A stretch of DNA of 64,000 nt from Thuidium tamariscinum (GCA_947034885.2 OX344754.2:13189501-13253500); one strand, 5' to 3'. Numbered from the stretch's first letter, positions 12,166 to 26,531 are shown. Program-made: numbers and translations. The notes: generated by a model from the letters alone, not told the origin.

Positions 12166-15100
12166 GAGCAGCCCCACAATAACGCTCCGTAAACTGCCCT
12201 CTCAAGGTTTCAGACTATTGATTTTCTATGTCAGAGGAATGTCCTCCATTGATTTGCTTCAATGTGTTGTTTGAGTGTGTTGTTGTGGTTGCTCTAGAGT
12301 CATGAGAGTCTCCTAGGAGGTTTGGGCAAGCACTTTATGTGCTAAAATTGAATTTCCACGTCATATCTTCAAGGGTTTGTGGTATCTTGCACCAATCAGA
12401 AGATGACATGTGGCACTTTTATACAAAAATGACTTAATTTATGTTAAATCAGACCCTTGCACAAGGTACCTATGATCTCAATTTTTGCCAAGATTTTTTA
12501 AAACTTTTTTTCAAGATAGGCAAATTGATTAACCTTCTAGGATATAATTTTTATTACAATTGGTGCCTAGGAGCAAAATTTACACCATAATAAGCCCAAA
12601 ATAGGCAAGGGTGGGTAAGAAAAAAAATCCACTAAAATTTGAAATTATTTTAATTTTAAAAGATTTCTTATAGATTATAATTTTGTCTATGAAGAAATTT
12701 TTTGATTCATTTCATTTGAATAGGTGATGTGAAAGTAAAGAATCTTCTTGTTTTGTAGCCAATTCCAACAAATTCAAGGATAATGGTGCATTTGGATTTG
12801 TTTATGAACTTAATTTTAACAATTTTTCAAAAATGAAATCACTCATGGTTTAGCATGCTTTCTTAAACAACCTCACTATTGGAATTAGTATATTCTAATT
12901 CCATCCTAGAACTATCAAAATTTATTTTTTCCTTCTATGTCATATGTACTTTGAGTTAATAATTTTATAAAAGATGAAAATGGATGGGAGAGATGAATTT
13001 GGTTTTTTTCCAAATTCTTAAATCAAATGAATTCTTCAATATAAAATGTAATTCACAATCTACAAACAAGTTTTTTAAGTCATTAGGATGCAAAAGCTTA
13101 CAATTTAAAAAGGCTAGGATCAAAATAACTTATTTTCTTCACTTTAAATACTTATATTTTGTGTTGATATAGTCAAAGTTTTTGAAATTTTTCCACTCAT
13201 TCCTATATCAATCTAGTGCAAGATCTTGTAGTTGAATAAGTAAAAGAAACAATTATTTGAAATTTTTATTATTTGTTTCGAAAATAAAATTTTGAGTGTT
13301 TTTAGACAACAATATGAACTTGGGACTTTAGGGGTGGGAGTTTGTTTGTTGCATGTTTTTTGACAACGATAGAATCTTTTATGAATTTTGAAGCGTTTTT
13401 GTCTAATTAGCTCTGAGAGTCAGTAGACCACATTCCATCAATTGAAAATGCATCATTGTCATGGTTATATTAATTACCAAAATTCTTACATTTTTATTAC
13501 ATGAAGTGTACAATACCACCAACCTTGATTAGGATTCCATCTATGTAGATGGACACATATTCATTTTAAAACATTTTCACCCAAAATTTTAGAAGGGATC
13601 TCAAATTTAGAAATTTGTTCCAATAAACTAAAGAAAATCAAATGTATTTATAATGCCAAGGATTGTTGTTGCAAAGGCTACAATAATTGTATTCATACGA
13701 AAGTTAATTTAATTAGTGCTAGAATTTTAGTAGTGTGTCGTCTCCTTATACTAATTTGAATAATTTTGGATGAATGTAGTCCAATTAGTATGAATCATTG
13801 GATGGGATTCAAATGAATTTCAAATGAAGGTTGGATGAAAATCCCCCAAATTGGATGGTCCAAAAGTAATGTGATCATTATATTTAGTAACAACTTTAAA
13901 GAAGTTGTCTTTTCTTCTCTTGAGTCCTCATCTATGAAATTCATCTACAAACTCTTGAAGATTTAAAGTAAGTTTGAGTATTGAAATAGTAGTAAAACAT
14001 TTATGGTGTGACCCATTTATTAGTTAATATGTGGATGAAAAAGATTTACAAATAAATATAGAGATGGTTGTTTGTAAAAAATTCAAAGAATCCATTGAGT
14101 CAAATACCAATGTAATTTGACCATTTTCCACAAAGAAATTTTTTGACAACATAATTATGGGATCACTTCATTAACATTTTGAAAGAATGAATCATGATGG
14201 AGAGGTGATAAGAACCTATTAGCATAGATTTCCTACTTGTCTGTCTCCCTTAGAACGAACGTATTATAATATTTCTGCCATATCAATCTTAAAGGGTTTT
14301 TTCAGACATCCATAATAGACATATTTGATGTTTGACCAAACATTCATTGTCAAAACGTTAGAATTGTGTTCAAATTCAAACTGTAGCCCCCATTTTATGC
14401 CTAATAGAATAACTTTTTCTAAAAAACTTTGAACTAATAAAAATTGAATTTTGAACCTCTAAAACAAATTATGGAAAAAATTCAAAAAATATGTTAAAGA
14501 CAATGTCAAAGACAATGTCAAAGAAAATACAAAAGACACTATCAAAGAAAATGGTAAAGAAATGACTGCCCAACCCTTCTCTAAAATTTGTCAATAACTT
14601 TTGATAGGATGATCCTCCAAACTTTCAAACGGATTCTTGAATGTGAAATTTAACTTGATCTCTAAATTTTAATAGTTCAAAGTTTTTTGAAAAAGGTTAT
14701 TCTACTATGCCTAAATGAGGTCTACAGTTTTACTTCAAACACTATTTTTGCTTTTGACATAACTTTAAGTTGTTGAATTCCTCACTTATTCTAATATACA
14801 TATCCCACATCAGTTGTTTTACCTCCTACCATTCCATTTTTAATATACCATATAAAGGCTTGTCTTCTCAAAATTGAACACTTAGAATAAATGGCTTTTG
14901 AAGCTATTTGAGGTAGTTTCTAAAATCATTGTATTCAATGAATTATATGCTAAAGTTTTAAAGTTTTGTTTTAAAGTTTTGAAACTAATTTTGGAATACT
15001 TTAATTGTATATTCCAGATTATAATGTTGAAGTTGCTACTGTAGTAGGACACTAACATTTCTCCTATTGAATGTGTAGTTTTTTGGGTGGATAGTCACAT

Positions 15101-18100
15101 GAGTGCTCAATTTGATTAATTTGATGTAATTAGATTAATTTTTTTTTCCACCTCACCTCACTTTACTTGTATTTTCTTCCACACAATTCTTCTTGCAATC
15201 AATATGGGATAATGTATTTTCTATATGTAAGTATTTGTTCTCTCTCTCTCTCATTCCATCTTGTCAAATTGTATTCCATATTTTGTACCAAATTCATATA
15301 CAATATTCCATATCCTTGTCTATATTCACTATACCATATTCATATCTATATCATGATCAACAACTATAATTATTTTTTTCCCTCCCAACCAAATCAACAA
15401 TAGGGAGTTTGTCCTAGGGAGATTACTTGAGATTTTTAGAAAATTACATGAGTAAAAAGATAGGGTCTATTTAATTCAAAGGGGATAAATTTATATATAT
15501 GTAGAACTACAATAGGGTTCTTGGAATGTCACATATCCTATTATATATAAATTAGGCTATGTATAAACATCATTTAGTAGAAATTTTTATTAATAAATTA
15601 GCCTTTACACTTACACAATTTAGTAAATCTAAGGATGTTTTTCAAGAGATTTGTTGTTATCATCAAATAATTCTAGCCTGTATATACAAATCTTTCCTTA
15701 AGTATACCAATTATGTAACAATATGTAAGAATCTATTGTTCCAAGACAAAAGAATTGAGCTGTAAATTTACAATGAGGTTGTATCATGGAGATTTGTGTT
15801 CACACAAAATACCCATTAAGAAATTGGTGTAGAGTGTGCAACATTTGCGTGGAATCTTTTCTATACTTTGATACTACAAACTCTAGATTTGCCTCAACTA
15901 CTTGAACATATACTTGTAAATGTTTAGAATCATCTTCTTTTACTAGTGTTTAATAAACACTCTTTTATTTTTTGATTCTAAATTCAAAACCATTGTAAAT
16001 GCATATGTAAAAATAAAATATATAGTCTCTATATTACAGTATAGGTCATATTCTTGGGTTAATCTACAATGTTTTTAGAGTGTCAATTTCTCATGTTGTT
16101 CATATTATATTGCTAGTATTGGTGTTTTTCTTAGTTTTAGTATCATAACTATATTTAATGTTTCTATGATGTTTATTATTCACCATATTAGGTTGTTTAT
16201 AATACATGGCATAGAATTTAGAATATTTAAAACTATCGTTGCATTTTACATTTTTATTTGTCATTTGAAATTGTACTACAATACAAGTAGTACATATATT
16301 AAAAAAATAGTGTATATGTAAGACACTATTTTTATAGTGTGTTGTAAATGGATATGAAAAAATTAGACATATACATTTTGTATATAAGATAGCCTAACTA
16401 TAAAAACCAAATGATTGGATTTATATGTAAAAATACGGTCATTTTAATTACTAAAATGAAGGTAAATAGCCCTATATTAAATACCCTCTTAACTTAGGTG
16501 TATCCTTAAAATTACAAGGAGTGATCTCCTCGGGGAGTTTTTTTTTCCCCTTAGATCCACAATTGTAGTTCACTCGGGAGGAATTTGGGGAGCCACCTTT
16601 TCAAGCATTAGTGACTTGTCCTTATTGGTATTAATGGATGTAGGTTATTCCACATTATATCATTAGGGGATGAAATGATTTAAAATATTATATGTCATTT
16701 TGTTGAAGGAGAGGCATTGCACTACTATTGAATGTAATATAATTATCTACTCTATCTTGAATTTATTAAAAAATTTGTGAAGTGCCATATTGAGCCTTAC
16801 AAATTCATATACTTTTGAAATTTAGTGTGTCAAAATGAACCCTTTAAGGACCAATCAATGAGTTTTGGGTTGATTTTTGGACTTTTTGCATGTTATTGTT
16901 CATAGAACATTTCATCTAAAACAATTTAGAGAACAAAGCAATTAGAGTGTCTTTGCACACTCCTAATAAAGCTGCTTTCAAGGAAATGTGTACAAAAATG
17001 CATTAGCTATGCTTGTCCAAACTTGAATTGCCCTTCACATGTGAAATATTTCAAAAAAATATATAATGAATGTGATGACTACTTATATGTGTGAAAGAAC
17101 TATTTGGAAGGCTTAGGATTGATTTTTGGAGCATTTAGTAAAATTTATGCCCGATTGTAGCAAACCATATTTAGTGCCCAAGGCTGTTTGCAACACATCA
17201 ATCTTTGAAGATTAATTACAAAGATGTGAATTGTTGAATCACTTTCATTTTTTGTTTGGTTCAAGGATTTTCCCTATAGAACCAATTTATACAATTTAAT
17301 TTAGAATTACTTCCATAGAGTAATTTAAAAATGGGACTTTTCAAGAATTGTATATAGAAATTGTGCCTACCTTCTAAATCATTGACAATACTTAATGGGT
17401 TCAAGTACCTTTCTTTTTATTCTCTTTTTGAAACAAATTGATGAATTTCACAATTGCTTTAGTTAGCTTTACATGTGATGTGAGTAGCAATTGTAAACCA
17501 TGGGGGAAAAATTAATGTCACGTTCATTTCATAGTTGACTTTTGCACCACAATGAGGGCAAAAGGGCAAAATGATTGATTATATCCTTTTTCCCACACAA
17601 TTGGGCACTATACATTTTTCATCCAAATTCTTTTTCTTCATCCAAGATGGTTCAATTTCCTGGTGGTTTATATTGGGCAACGCTCGTGACTGTTGCGCAT
17701 TTGGAGAAATAAAGGTCATCGTCGTTAGGCCTCATCTTCCTTGTCTAAGGTAGAAGGCTCTTAAATGGATCAGGTTCTAAAATGGTGCCCTATCTTAAAT
17801 GTACAGTAGTTGTACATGTTTTTTCATAGCCTCAGCACCATTTTACAATTCTATGCCCTTTCAACTTCAGAATTTGATAACTAATTCAAAAAAGCTCAGA
17901 AAAATATGAAACGACTTGGATTACACGTCAATTCTACTTTTTTTTCAAAGAAAATTTACCGAAAAATATTTCTAGAGGTTTTACCTCCCTGAAATTCTGT
18001 TTCAGCCCTTAGATGGTCCTTTCTAGGACCTCTTACCTTACCTTTTCTTTCTTGAAATGCCCTCGTCCTTGGGCATTGCCCCCATATGAGTTAACCTTGA

Positions 18101-18145
18101 AAAGACGCCATGGGCATTTAGAGAACAATAAATGACAAAGAATTC
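12166..18145. other. AT-rich intergenic DNA with old repeat relics
   Basis: No gene is visible. The part 14356-14880 is an imperfect inverted repeat related to the arms of the 8593-12162 element. The part 16830-17420 is related, in direct orientation, to 24150-25010. The remaining sequence is AT-rich without recognisable features. Confidence 0.5.
14356..14880. repeat. Degenerate relative of the long-TIR element
   Basis: Two imperfect inverted arms meet here. The left runs through 'aaaaaactttgaacta' at about 14420; the right runs through its reverse complement at about 14670, followed by a match to 'gcctaa-tgaggtc...ttcaaacac'. The sequence beyond the right arm ('tatcccacat...tttacct') parallels the right arm of the element at 8593-12162 (about 11800). 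It looks like an old, decayed copy of the same repeat family. Confidence 0.5.
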
Positions 18146-18736
18146 TTGTGTGTAGGACAAAACTACAACTATTCATCCTTGGAATTACAAGTGGAAAAAG
18201 GAAAAAAAGGACCCTGCGGTGCTAGAGAACGAGAGCGCTACAGTACTGTACGAACAATTAGGGCTGGAACATCCTCAAGCGATTCGCAGAGCCCGACTCT
18301 TCTCGAGTCGACGAACTTTTCTTCAACAGATTCACCAATCCGTGCTTCGACGCAAAACTTCGGCGAGGTTTGCACGCTTATTGCTGTCGAAATTTCCGTT
18401 TGATTGCTTTCTTCATTCTCAATGTGCATGAGGCACGATTCTCCGTCTTTTTTAGGAAGATAGTTGCGGAGAATGAGGTGACTCTGTTCTTTCAGTTGAA
18501 TTCGAGTGGATTGAGTTGGTGTTTCCAAACGAGCGATTTCGAAGTATCACTCGGGGTAAGAAACTGGAGAATGGCTCTCTGGACGTGCCGTTTGAATAAT
18601 TGGATGTAGCGGTCGAATTATGTAGAGATTGGAGAAGGTGCGAATGTTGGTCGGGAAAGAGATACAAGTCTGTATTACCTTCTGGACATGATTTGTGAGT
18701 GTTTGTTTTTTTCGTGTTTGAATTCGAGTTCTAGCC
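18146..18736 (+). other. Probable promoter and 5' leader of the F-box gene
   Basis: Base composition rises towards genic levels from about 18150, and no conserved coding frame precedes the ATG at 18737. Short open frames on both strands overlap each other and show no family resemblance. I take this stretch as promoter plus 5' untranslated leader; the transcription start cannot be placed. Confidence 0.4.
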
Positions 18737-21700
18737 ATGGGCGTCAAAGAAGTGGAGAATTATGATCGGGACCAGTGGGGGACGGAGGTGGTACCTCATG
18801 TTATGCAACTTGTCAGTGTCCACTTAGGACAGCGCGATGCTTGTGCGTTGCTGTGCGTGAGCGCCTCAATCTGCCATCAGCTCACCTCGCACGCTCCTTT
18901 GTGGAAGGTGCACCCTCGATTCTCCTTCTTCTAAAACCTATTTGGTCAAAAATTCTCTATCTACTGGAGTCTAATTTGGTTATAGAATATGAGAATCATC
19001 TTTTTTTTTCTCGCATTTGTATCGTGTAAATTTTATCATGTACAAGCAGTTAATCATATACGAGAAATATCATATATCATTTAATCATTACAAACTTCGT
19101 CCACACTCTTTTAGTTCTCTTGATCGTTTCAAATTCATCTGAATGATTCGCTAGAGTTCACTGGACAAAGAGAACTTTGTAATTGTTCTAACTTGGTTCT
19201 ATTTCCATCGATTTAGGTGTTGGATTTACATAACAAGAAGAATGCAGGTGAAGCTTTAATTGTTGCATTGGCTCAGGTATGCCACTGTTTACAATTTCCT
19301 ACATGCTTTTACTTCATAATATGTTTTTTCGTGAAGAAGTGAACAGATAGTCACGGATTGAGATCTATTTGGTGAATTCGCCACTGCATTAGAACATGGG
19401 TCTTTAAGTGGAAGACTTGTCTGAAATGTTATCTCAATTCATCTGTCTCTATTCTTGTTCTTTGTCTTATCGATGATTCTTGCGGTCAAAACTTAAAGCC
19501 TAATTGCAAGAGACAATCATTTCTGGGTTGTATCACTATCAAACAATGTTTATGTGAGTTTAGCTCGGAACAAGTTGCAAATGATATTCAACGAGTGTTT
19601 TTATCTTAATTTTTACTTTTTGCTCAACTAATTAAATATCACAACGCTTGATATACAGAAGCGGTTCCGGAATGTTGAAGAGATCAACCTTGAGTTTGCC
19701 CAGGATGTCGAAGACAAGCATTTGACAGCTATAGCCTTCAAGGTACCAGCCCAGAGAAAATACCTGCCTAAGTTCCCTTATCACATAAGGTATCGTCGAT
19801 TGTCTTCTTATTTTAAAGTCGGTACTTTTGAAGCAAGGATTTAAGAACAGGGCATACATATTATTTCATCAGAAGAGCGTCCTTCAGTTCTGAATCCGAG
19901 CTTTAATAGTATTCTGCCGACAGCCCTTATGGAACCTAACACACAGTCGGATTAATTGTAGTTGTCCCTGTCTCTTCTTACCGGTCGAAATGCTTCAATC
20001 TGATGTCAACCAGTCGTTTCTTTTTAACAGAGCCTTCAGCGAATAAATCTCAATGCTTGCCAGAAGGTGACCAATTCGGGGGCCATCTTCATAGCTTCAG
20101 CAAATCCAAATTTGAAGTCATTCTCTATATACTGGAATCTGAAGTATGATTCTATCAATTTGCTCCCTTCCTTTCGCTGGCGCATGCACTTGATCAGTTT
20201 TCTCTTCTTGATGTTTTATGTGTTTTTGAAAACTCGTTCCTGGCGTCTCCTTTTTACAAAATCAACAACAGGATATGGTAAGTTATTTTTAATTTCTTAA
20301 GTTTCGATTGCTATGTTCCAGGGTGACTGACGTTGGGATCGAAGCAGTTGTGAGATCTTGCAAGAATTTGAGAAGTCTGAACATCAGCGGGTGTAAGGTT
20401 TTTGTATCACCTATTTGGTTCGCTCCTGGAATGCTTACAGCTGCTTTGTCTTTGCTTCAAATCCTGGTAGAAACAGCAGCAGCCCGAATTTGTGACTCGA
20501 ACTTGTATTGTTAATGACCCGTCTTTTGAGTGTGGGTTTCGACAGTAATTTTCTGAATTTCTGGTTCTTGCACATTATGTTTTGTGACTGTGAGTACTGA
20601 AGATGAATCTGGTTTTGCAGAGTGTCACTGACAAAAGCTTGCAAACTATAGCGAAGTATGCTCAGAAGATTCAAAGTCTCAATCTCACTAGGTGAGGTTA
20701 CGTGGATGCCCAGCCTTGTTGCCGGTCCTAGCTTGCTTGTATTTAATTCGTTTTATGTTACTTTTGTTTGTTTCGAAAAGCCAGATATACACTTAAAAAG
20801 TGCTTGGAATTAAATGTTCAGTTCTTTTTTGCTACCTTGTATGATAGCGTTGGTCTTTTTGCACTGATCACGCTTGTTTTAGACGTTGATCTTACTGATT
20901 GAAGGGCGTTTGGAATCTGACGCCATTGTCGGTGCATTAGAGGTGTGAAGCTTTTTGACGATGGGCTGGTGGAGGTGCTGGATGCTTGTCGGGAAATTGA
21001 AGAACTATATCTATATGCCTGTCCCAAGTACAAGCCAGACCCTTATTTATGCTAGGTTGTAGATCTGGAACTTGGTTTGATGAGCAATGATATATCCAGT
21101 TTAGCAAATCCTTCTTTCCTTGATTTATCAAATATCTGCAGTCTGTAATTTGTTTCTCATGAGGCGTGGCTTAAATTTTGGTCAATAGCCCCGAGTGTGT
21201 TCTTGTTTTGAAATGTGATTTGTGACTTATGGTGTCTTCCTGCTAATGAACCGTCTTGGGATGTGCAGTTTCACAGACACTTCTTTTATTACATTAAACA
21301 AGTTGAGCAAGCTTCGCTTACTTGATCTCTGCGGTGCCCACGTAAGCTGAGAAGTTACTATTCTTTAATTATAGTTTGACTGCTCGACCATTTTCCTTTT
21401 ATCTTTTTATCTCTCTTTTTGTGCCCAGAAATCATTTCATTTCATCCCTTGATTGTGATTGGAGAGTTAACTCTACCAGCTGAAATGCAATTTCATTGAT
21501 GAGCATGTGGCCTCACGTGTACAGCTGTTATCTGATGAGGGGTTATCAGCAATTTCTGAATGCTTAAAACTGGAGACTTTGAATTTGACATGGTATGTTC
21601 TTCCATATTCACAGTTCTTTAAAACAGGATATTAGGTTGTTTGTCGTTTTGTTTTTTGGTTTCTGGTATTTTCAGTGCGTTCAGTAGTTGGCTTGCCCAC

Positions 21701-22425
21701 GTGCCTGAGATGTATAGCCCATTTCAAATTTGATACGTCGGTTCTTGAAACAGGTGTATCAACATTACTGATGTTGGGCTTCAGGCGCTTGCAGAGAACT
21801 GCACTTGTCTCCAGAGTTTGAGGTCATATATACTTTTTCTACCTAGGCCTTCTGAATTTTAATTTCTCAATTCTTGATGAGGTCGCATAATCTGTTTAGA
21901 GTTGCTAAATTCTGTAAGGTTTCATAGAATACATCTTAGATGTTGAGAGATTTGGTCTTGTTTCTTTCTCACTTGAATGACGAGCTCTGTCTGACTGAAC
22001 ATTGTTTTGTGTTTTTGTGCGTCTCATTGTTTATGCTTCGTACTGGCAGTTTGCATGGACTCCTGGGAGTATCTGATGCAGGCCTGGAGAGACTCGCTAA
22101 GTCCTGTGGAAATTCTTTGAAAGCTCTTGACGTGAGTGGTTGCATAAATGTCAAGGTGAGATATTAAGGTTGCTAATCGTTGTGCTCCGATTAGTGGACT
22201 CCGCTGATTTCATTTTGAGGACTGACGTCTCGAAGTATCTAAGTTTTATTCTGAGCCTTATCTAATCTCTGAACGCGCTTGTGAAGGTAACTGTAGCGTT
22301 AGGCTCCGTTGTCACTGGGGGAGACTTTTCTAAATGTATGGGATCTTTTTTTCATGCAGCGGCGTTCAAAGGAGGAGCTGCGGAAGTTATTCCCAAACTT
22401 GGAGATCTTTCTTCTACATACCTAA
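18737..22425 (+). CDS. F-box/LRR-repeat protein, At3g58530 type
   Basis: A predicted substrate-recognition subunit of SCF ubiquitin ligases. Twelve exons can be placed with GT-AG borders and a continuous frame: 18737-18907, 19217-19276, 19659-19742, 20031-20143, 20322-20397, 20621-20691, 20941-21027, 21269-21341, 21525-21592, 21754-21822, 22050-22155 and 22360-22425. The product is 347 aa, against about 350 in Arabidopsis. Residues ~14-57 form the degenerate F-box that would contact the SKP1-like adaptor ([22 protein letters not shown]). The rest is a run of cysteine-containing LRRs with repeated pattern L.L..C..(V/I)TD.G, including [45 protein letters not shown] and LKALDVSGC. Most introns fall at equivalent points of successive repeats. 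The C-terminus [17 protein letters not shown] matches the end of the plant family. The start has a good context (GCCATGG). The target protein is not known from sequence. Confidence 0.93.
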
Positions 22426-23456
22426 TTAATTTTTTGTACAGTTACCTAGGCCAACCATCTAGATGCAATTTAAGGATAGTAGCTATTGTTGGTCGTGGTC
22501 CGATACACCATCTGTCGTGATGTCTTTTCATACTCTTTTCGGTGCTCCAATTTATGTTTTTTTTTAATTCGATCTCGTGATCCGAGATTTAGCTTCTTTT
22601 CGTTATAAATCGTCCTCTTTTGTGAATGTGAATGCGAAGCAATGTTCATAGTGTGCCACTGGGTTGTCCTTGTTTGTATGGCTGTATTGCGGGTGACTCC
22701 TATCATTGCATCTCGACTGCTGATACATACTGTGCAGCCCTTTTTTTTTAACTTTTTGAGAAAGTGCCAAGATGGCGATCACTTCAAATTTGGTGAAGCA
22801 TTGTATTTCTACATTCATCCATCTTTTGGACTTAAAAACAGTTTCCCAACATATTCATACACTTTTTCATCCAAACTTGATGATTTCATCCATATTTTAA
22901 AGAAAATTGGAAAAAATTTGGTGAAAAAAGATTACTTTTATTTGACAAAAAACAGACATTTATTTTGAAATGGTGCAATTTGGTCCCATGGTGCTAGAAA
23001 AAAAAAGGTTGATATTGTGTAAAGTTCAAGAGCTAACACTTGTGTATTGTGTATAATTTCAAAGTTCAAATATGAATTTATTTAATTATATGAAGTCAAG
23101 TACATTGGATAATTGCATTAATTAACCTCTAAAGGACCATATGGTCACCATGTGGCTTTTGCAACTAAAATTGTTTATTCTAAATTAAAATAATTGTGTT
23201 CTAAATGTGATCCCTATCTAGGAACAAGTGACATGTTTGAAATATGTATTACTATCAATAATGAGTTAGGTAGACTTAAATGGTCTCTTTGTAAATAGAC
23301 AACCTTACAATTGTAGAAAATTTGAATTATAGACCTCACTAATAGTTCGTGAATGAAAAAAAGATCCTAGATCAACCCAATAAAGTAATGAAGTTTGTGT
23401 TTTTTGGTGAATCTTTTGAAAAAGGAGAAGGAGCTCTAGGCCATCGCCTCACATCC

Positions 23457-23653
23457 TCAATAAAAAAAATATTGTATTTACCGGCATATATATATATATC
23501 ACAAAATGATTTGAAAAAAATCACACATTAATATCATGATAATATGAATACTTCGGACAAAAAATTTAAAAAATCAGAGTACTTTTGAGCATTCCAATTT
23601 CACATTTGGATTTCAATATATATGCCGGTAAATACAATATTTTTTTTATTGAA
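23457..23653. mobile_element. MITE with perfect 38-bp inverted ends
   Basis: The arms 23457-23494 and 23616-23653 are exact reverse complements (beginning TCAATAAAAAAAATATTG and continuing through ACCGGCATATATAT). They surround about 120 bp of AT-rich spacer. ACATC occurs at both outer borders (23451-23455 and 23654-23658), consistent with a 5-bp target duplication, although one extra base lies between it and the left arm. Perfect arms suggest a fairly recent insertion. The superfamily is unclear. Confidence 0.7.
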
Positions 23654-24149
23654 CATCTTTCATCGATCTTGTTAGTAGTGACATTCTCTCAAAAAATATA
23701 CAATTTTATTGATCTTTTTTCATAGGTAAGCTATATAAATCTTCTTTCATTTCAACACTAGCAATCATAAAAAATATTCCATACAAATGAAGAATTATAC
23801 TTATTACACAAGCTAGTCAAGAAAACAAAGCTTTACTCAAACATTCTTGATCTTTTAAGGATTAATTTCAAAATAGTTATTTGGACTCACTACAATTGTA
23901 TGGTTAATCCTAAAAGATTGCAAGGATACAATGTAGCTTGTAGCTTTTGCAATACTTTTTTTCAACCACCTATCTTTTGGATTAAAAAGCCCCTCTAATT
24001 GTAGCCTTGAATGTAGGAATTGACTTCTCAAGGGCCTTTAATGCGACACCACTACAACCTAATTATGTCAAAAATTTAAAGTGAAAACAATCATAACCAT
24101 TACTACATCCATTCATGTATCCTAAACTTCCACTAAAACATTCATTCAA

Positions 24150-25010
24150 ATGCCCCTTGGAAGTGTGATTAAGCCTTTGGTGACTAATCGACTACTTTTG
24201 GATCAATTTTTAGACTGCGTCAATATTTTTGTTTACAAAACATCACATTTCAAAAAACTCAAAGAAGTACACTTGTAGAGTGTCTTCACACGGTTCAAAC
24301 AAAGCCAATTTGAAGGAAATCTAACAAGTAATTATTCCCTTAGCTATGCTTACTCAAACTTGAATGCCCTGAACTTTTCTTTTGTTGTTTGTAGTAAATA
24401 GATGAAGTGTGCCATTTTGTATTTGCTGCAATCTATGCTAGGGTGTTTGTTGTGTATTATAATAGAATATGAGAATGAGTCCTTCTCTTTATGTTTCACA
24501 TAGTTGACCAATTTGATTGTATATTTTGATTGTTGACATGCTTGCATGTACTTGTACTTGTTTAGAAAAATAAGTATTTTTTAAGAAATGTTGTTAGTGA
24601 AGCATACTAAAAATCACACATACCTTCACCAATTGATTTCAAGTGATTCTTTTGGAATGTGACTTCTAGAAGAAATAGGGAAGTTGTCCAAAAATTCCAT
24701 GAACGCCCGGAATACAAAGTAAAAGTTATATTCAATTATAGCAGATAGTATTGTGTACCTATTACATTGGTTGTTCACAACATATGACTCTTCTAAGACA
24801 AATTATAAAAAAGATGTGCATTGTTGAATCACTTTCATTTTTTATTTGGTTGAAGTCAAAGTCTTGTAAAATCAATCCATACAATTGAATCTCAGATTTC
24901 ATCCTTTGAGTGGCCACAAAATTCTACTTCTTCAAGACTATATGTAAAAATTATGCTCGATTGCTCACCCCCAAAATCAACCACGGTCACTAAAGGGTTA
25001 AAGTGTCCCT
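24150..25010 (+). repeat. Dispersed repeat, copy 2
   Basis: This stretch shares diverged blocks in the same order and orientation with 16830-17420. Examples are 'gagtgtctt-cacac', 'ttagctatgctt-ctcaaacttgaat-gccct' and 'gttgaatcactttcatttttt-tttggtt'. The two copies sit on either side of the F-box gene. The element type is not recognisable. Confidence 0.5.
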
Positions 25011-26531
25011 TCCTTGAACTACAATTTGTTAATTGTTGATTTTGTTAAATTTCAGTTTTAGGTTGAGCTATATTTCTAACCTACTAGTAGGTTCAACATG
25101 TCAATGCCAAATATTTGTTTAAAGTCCAAAAGCAAGGTTAGGCAAGATTAAAATATAATTTATGCTATTTAGGCAATCATTCAAAATTGAAGAAGGTACA
25201 AGTATTTGGTTTCTAGGTGTAAATACTTCATTTAGTGGTTTTAAAGAGGATAAGAGGTTATTTGTTTATAAGATTAAAAGAATATTGAACCCAACTTGCT
25301 ATAAATGACCAATTACCAATACATGTCTCTAGAAAAGGATATTAGACAAGAATTATCATAATTATTTATTAACGAAGCTACTAGTATGACAATTTCAATG
25401 GTTTAGAGAACTTCCACTTTGAAAATTCATAGAAATTACATTCCATTTCTAAAAATTATATTTTTTTAATTTTTGATTTTTTAATTTCATTTTCTAGTAC
25501 TTCAAAAATATTTTTTCTACATAATGGTTCTATAGAATGGTGACTCCAACTATGCTAAATTGCTTGCTTATATTGATGGTTTCAGGTGTTTTTACCGTAC
25601 ACTAGCTTGCAAATTTCTTAAGGCCTAGACCATTGAAAAGACTAGATTTGTAAGAGTTGTAGAATCTTCAAGGCCTACTATAGTACTATCCAACGTTCTC
25701 AAAACTGGCTAAATTTTGTTGGATTCTACCCACTAAATCCTTGCACTATTAGTACATTGTAAAAAAGGGCCTTCAATGAAGACATTTTAGCCAAAACTAC
25801 AACAAACAATGAAATTTAATAGCCAATTTGCAACTTCGTCCCTAATGGAATTAGCATCTGTTTAGTCAATTTTGTGTTACAATACTCCCCAAAATCCTTC
25901 TCAACTTGCAAAATCCTTTCTTTTCTATTTTATTTTGATACTACTCACTCTCAAGGTAGCCAAAGTTGTTGCCAATTTGTCTTGGAGGGTAGCATATTGC
26001 ACTAATTCCATACACTACTTTAGTTCTGGGATCACTGGTACTATCCTTACCATGGCCCAAGATTTCTTGAATACTGTGTCAGTGCCCTTTATCCGTTGGT
26101 ATGGTTTCAGTTTTGGCGTACTATAGCTTTTCGTTTTCCTTCGAAGCGTTCTTCAGTTTGCAAGCAACTGAGCATATCTGAAAAGCACAGGCAATTAAGT
26201 CTTCTCAATCGTGGCGTCGAACTTAATTTGGTCCCGCATTGAGAGCCGTTACTGGAAGCGTTTATTGCGGAACTGGGCTCCTCTGCAGTGCGGAAGTGAG
26301 CAGGAGAAATCGAGGACTTGGAGAGTCATCTGATTCCCTATTCGTACGAGCTAGCTCGAGAGGTGAGCGCAGCTCGTTGGGAAGTTTACCTTGACTGTGA
26401 GCCTATTTGCAAAGGTCTTTCTGAGAAATGAAAAACTTGACAACATTTGCAGATCCATTTGGGGTCGAGATTGATGTTTAACTGTCAAAGTTGTAAGTTT
26501 TCCGCGTCTCACAAATTTCGGATAAGTAAAA

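Larger units (their letters stand above)
22426..26200. other. F-box gene 3' flank and AT-rich intergenic DNA
   Basis: The first ~300 bases are probably 3' untranslated region. Beyond 22750 the sequence is AT-rich with no gene. It holds a perfect inverted-repeat element at 23457-23653 and, at about 24150-25010, a diverged direct copy of 16830-17420. Confidence 0.5.
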
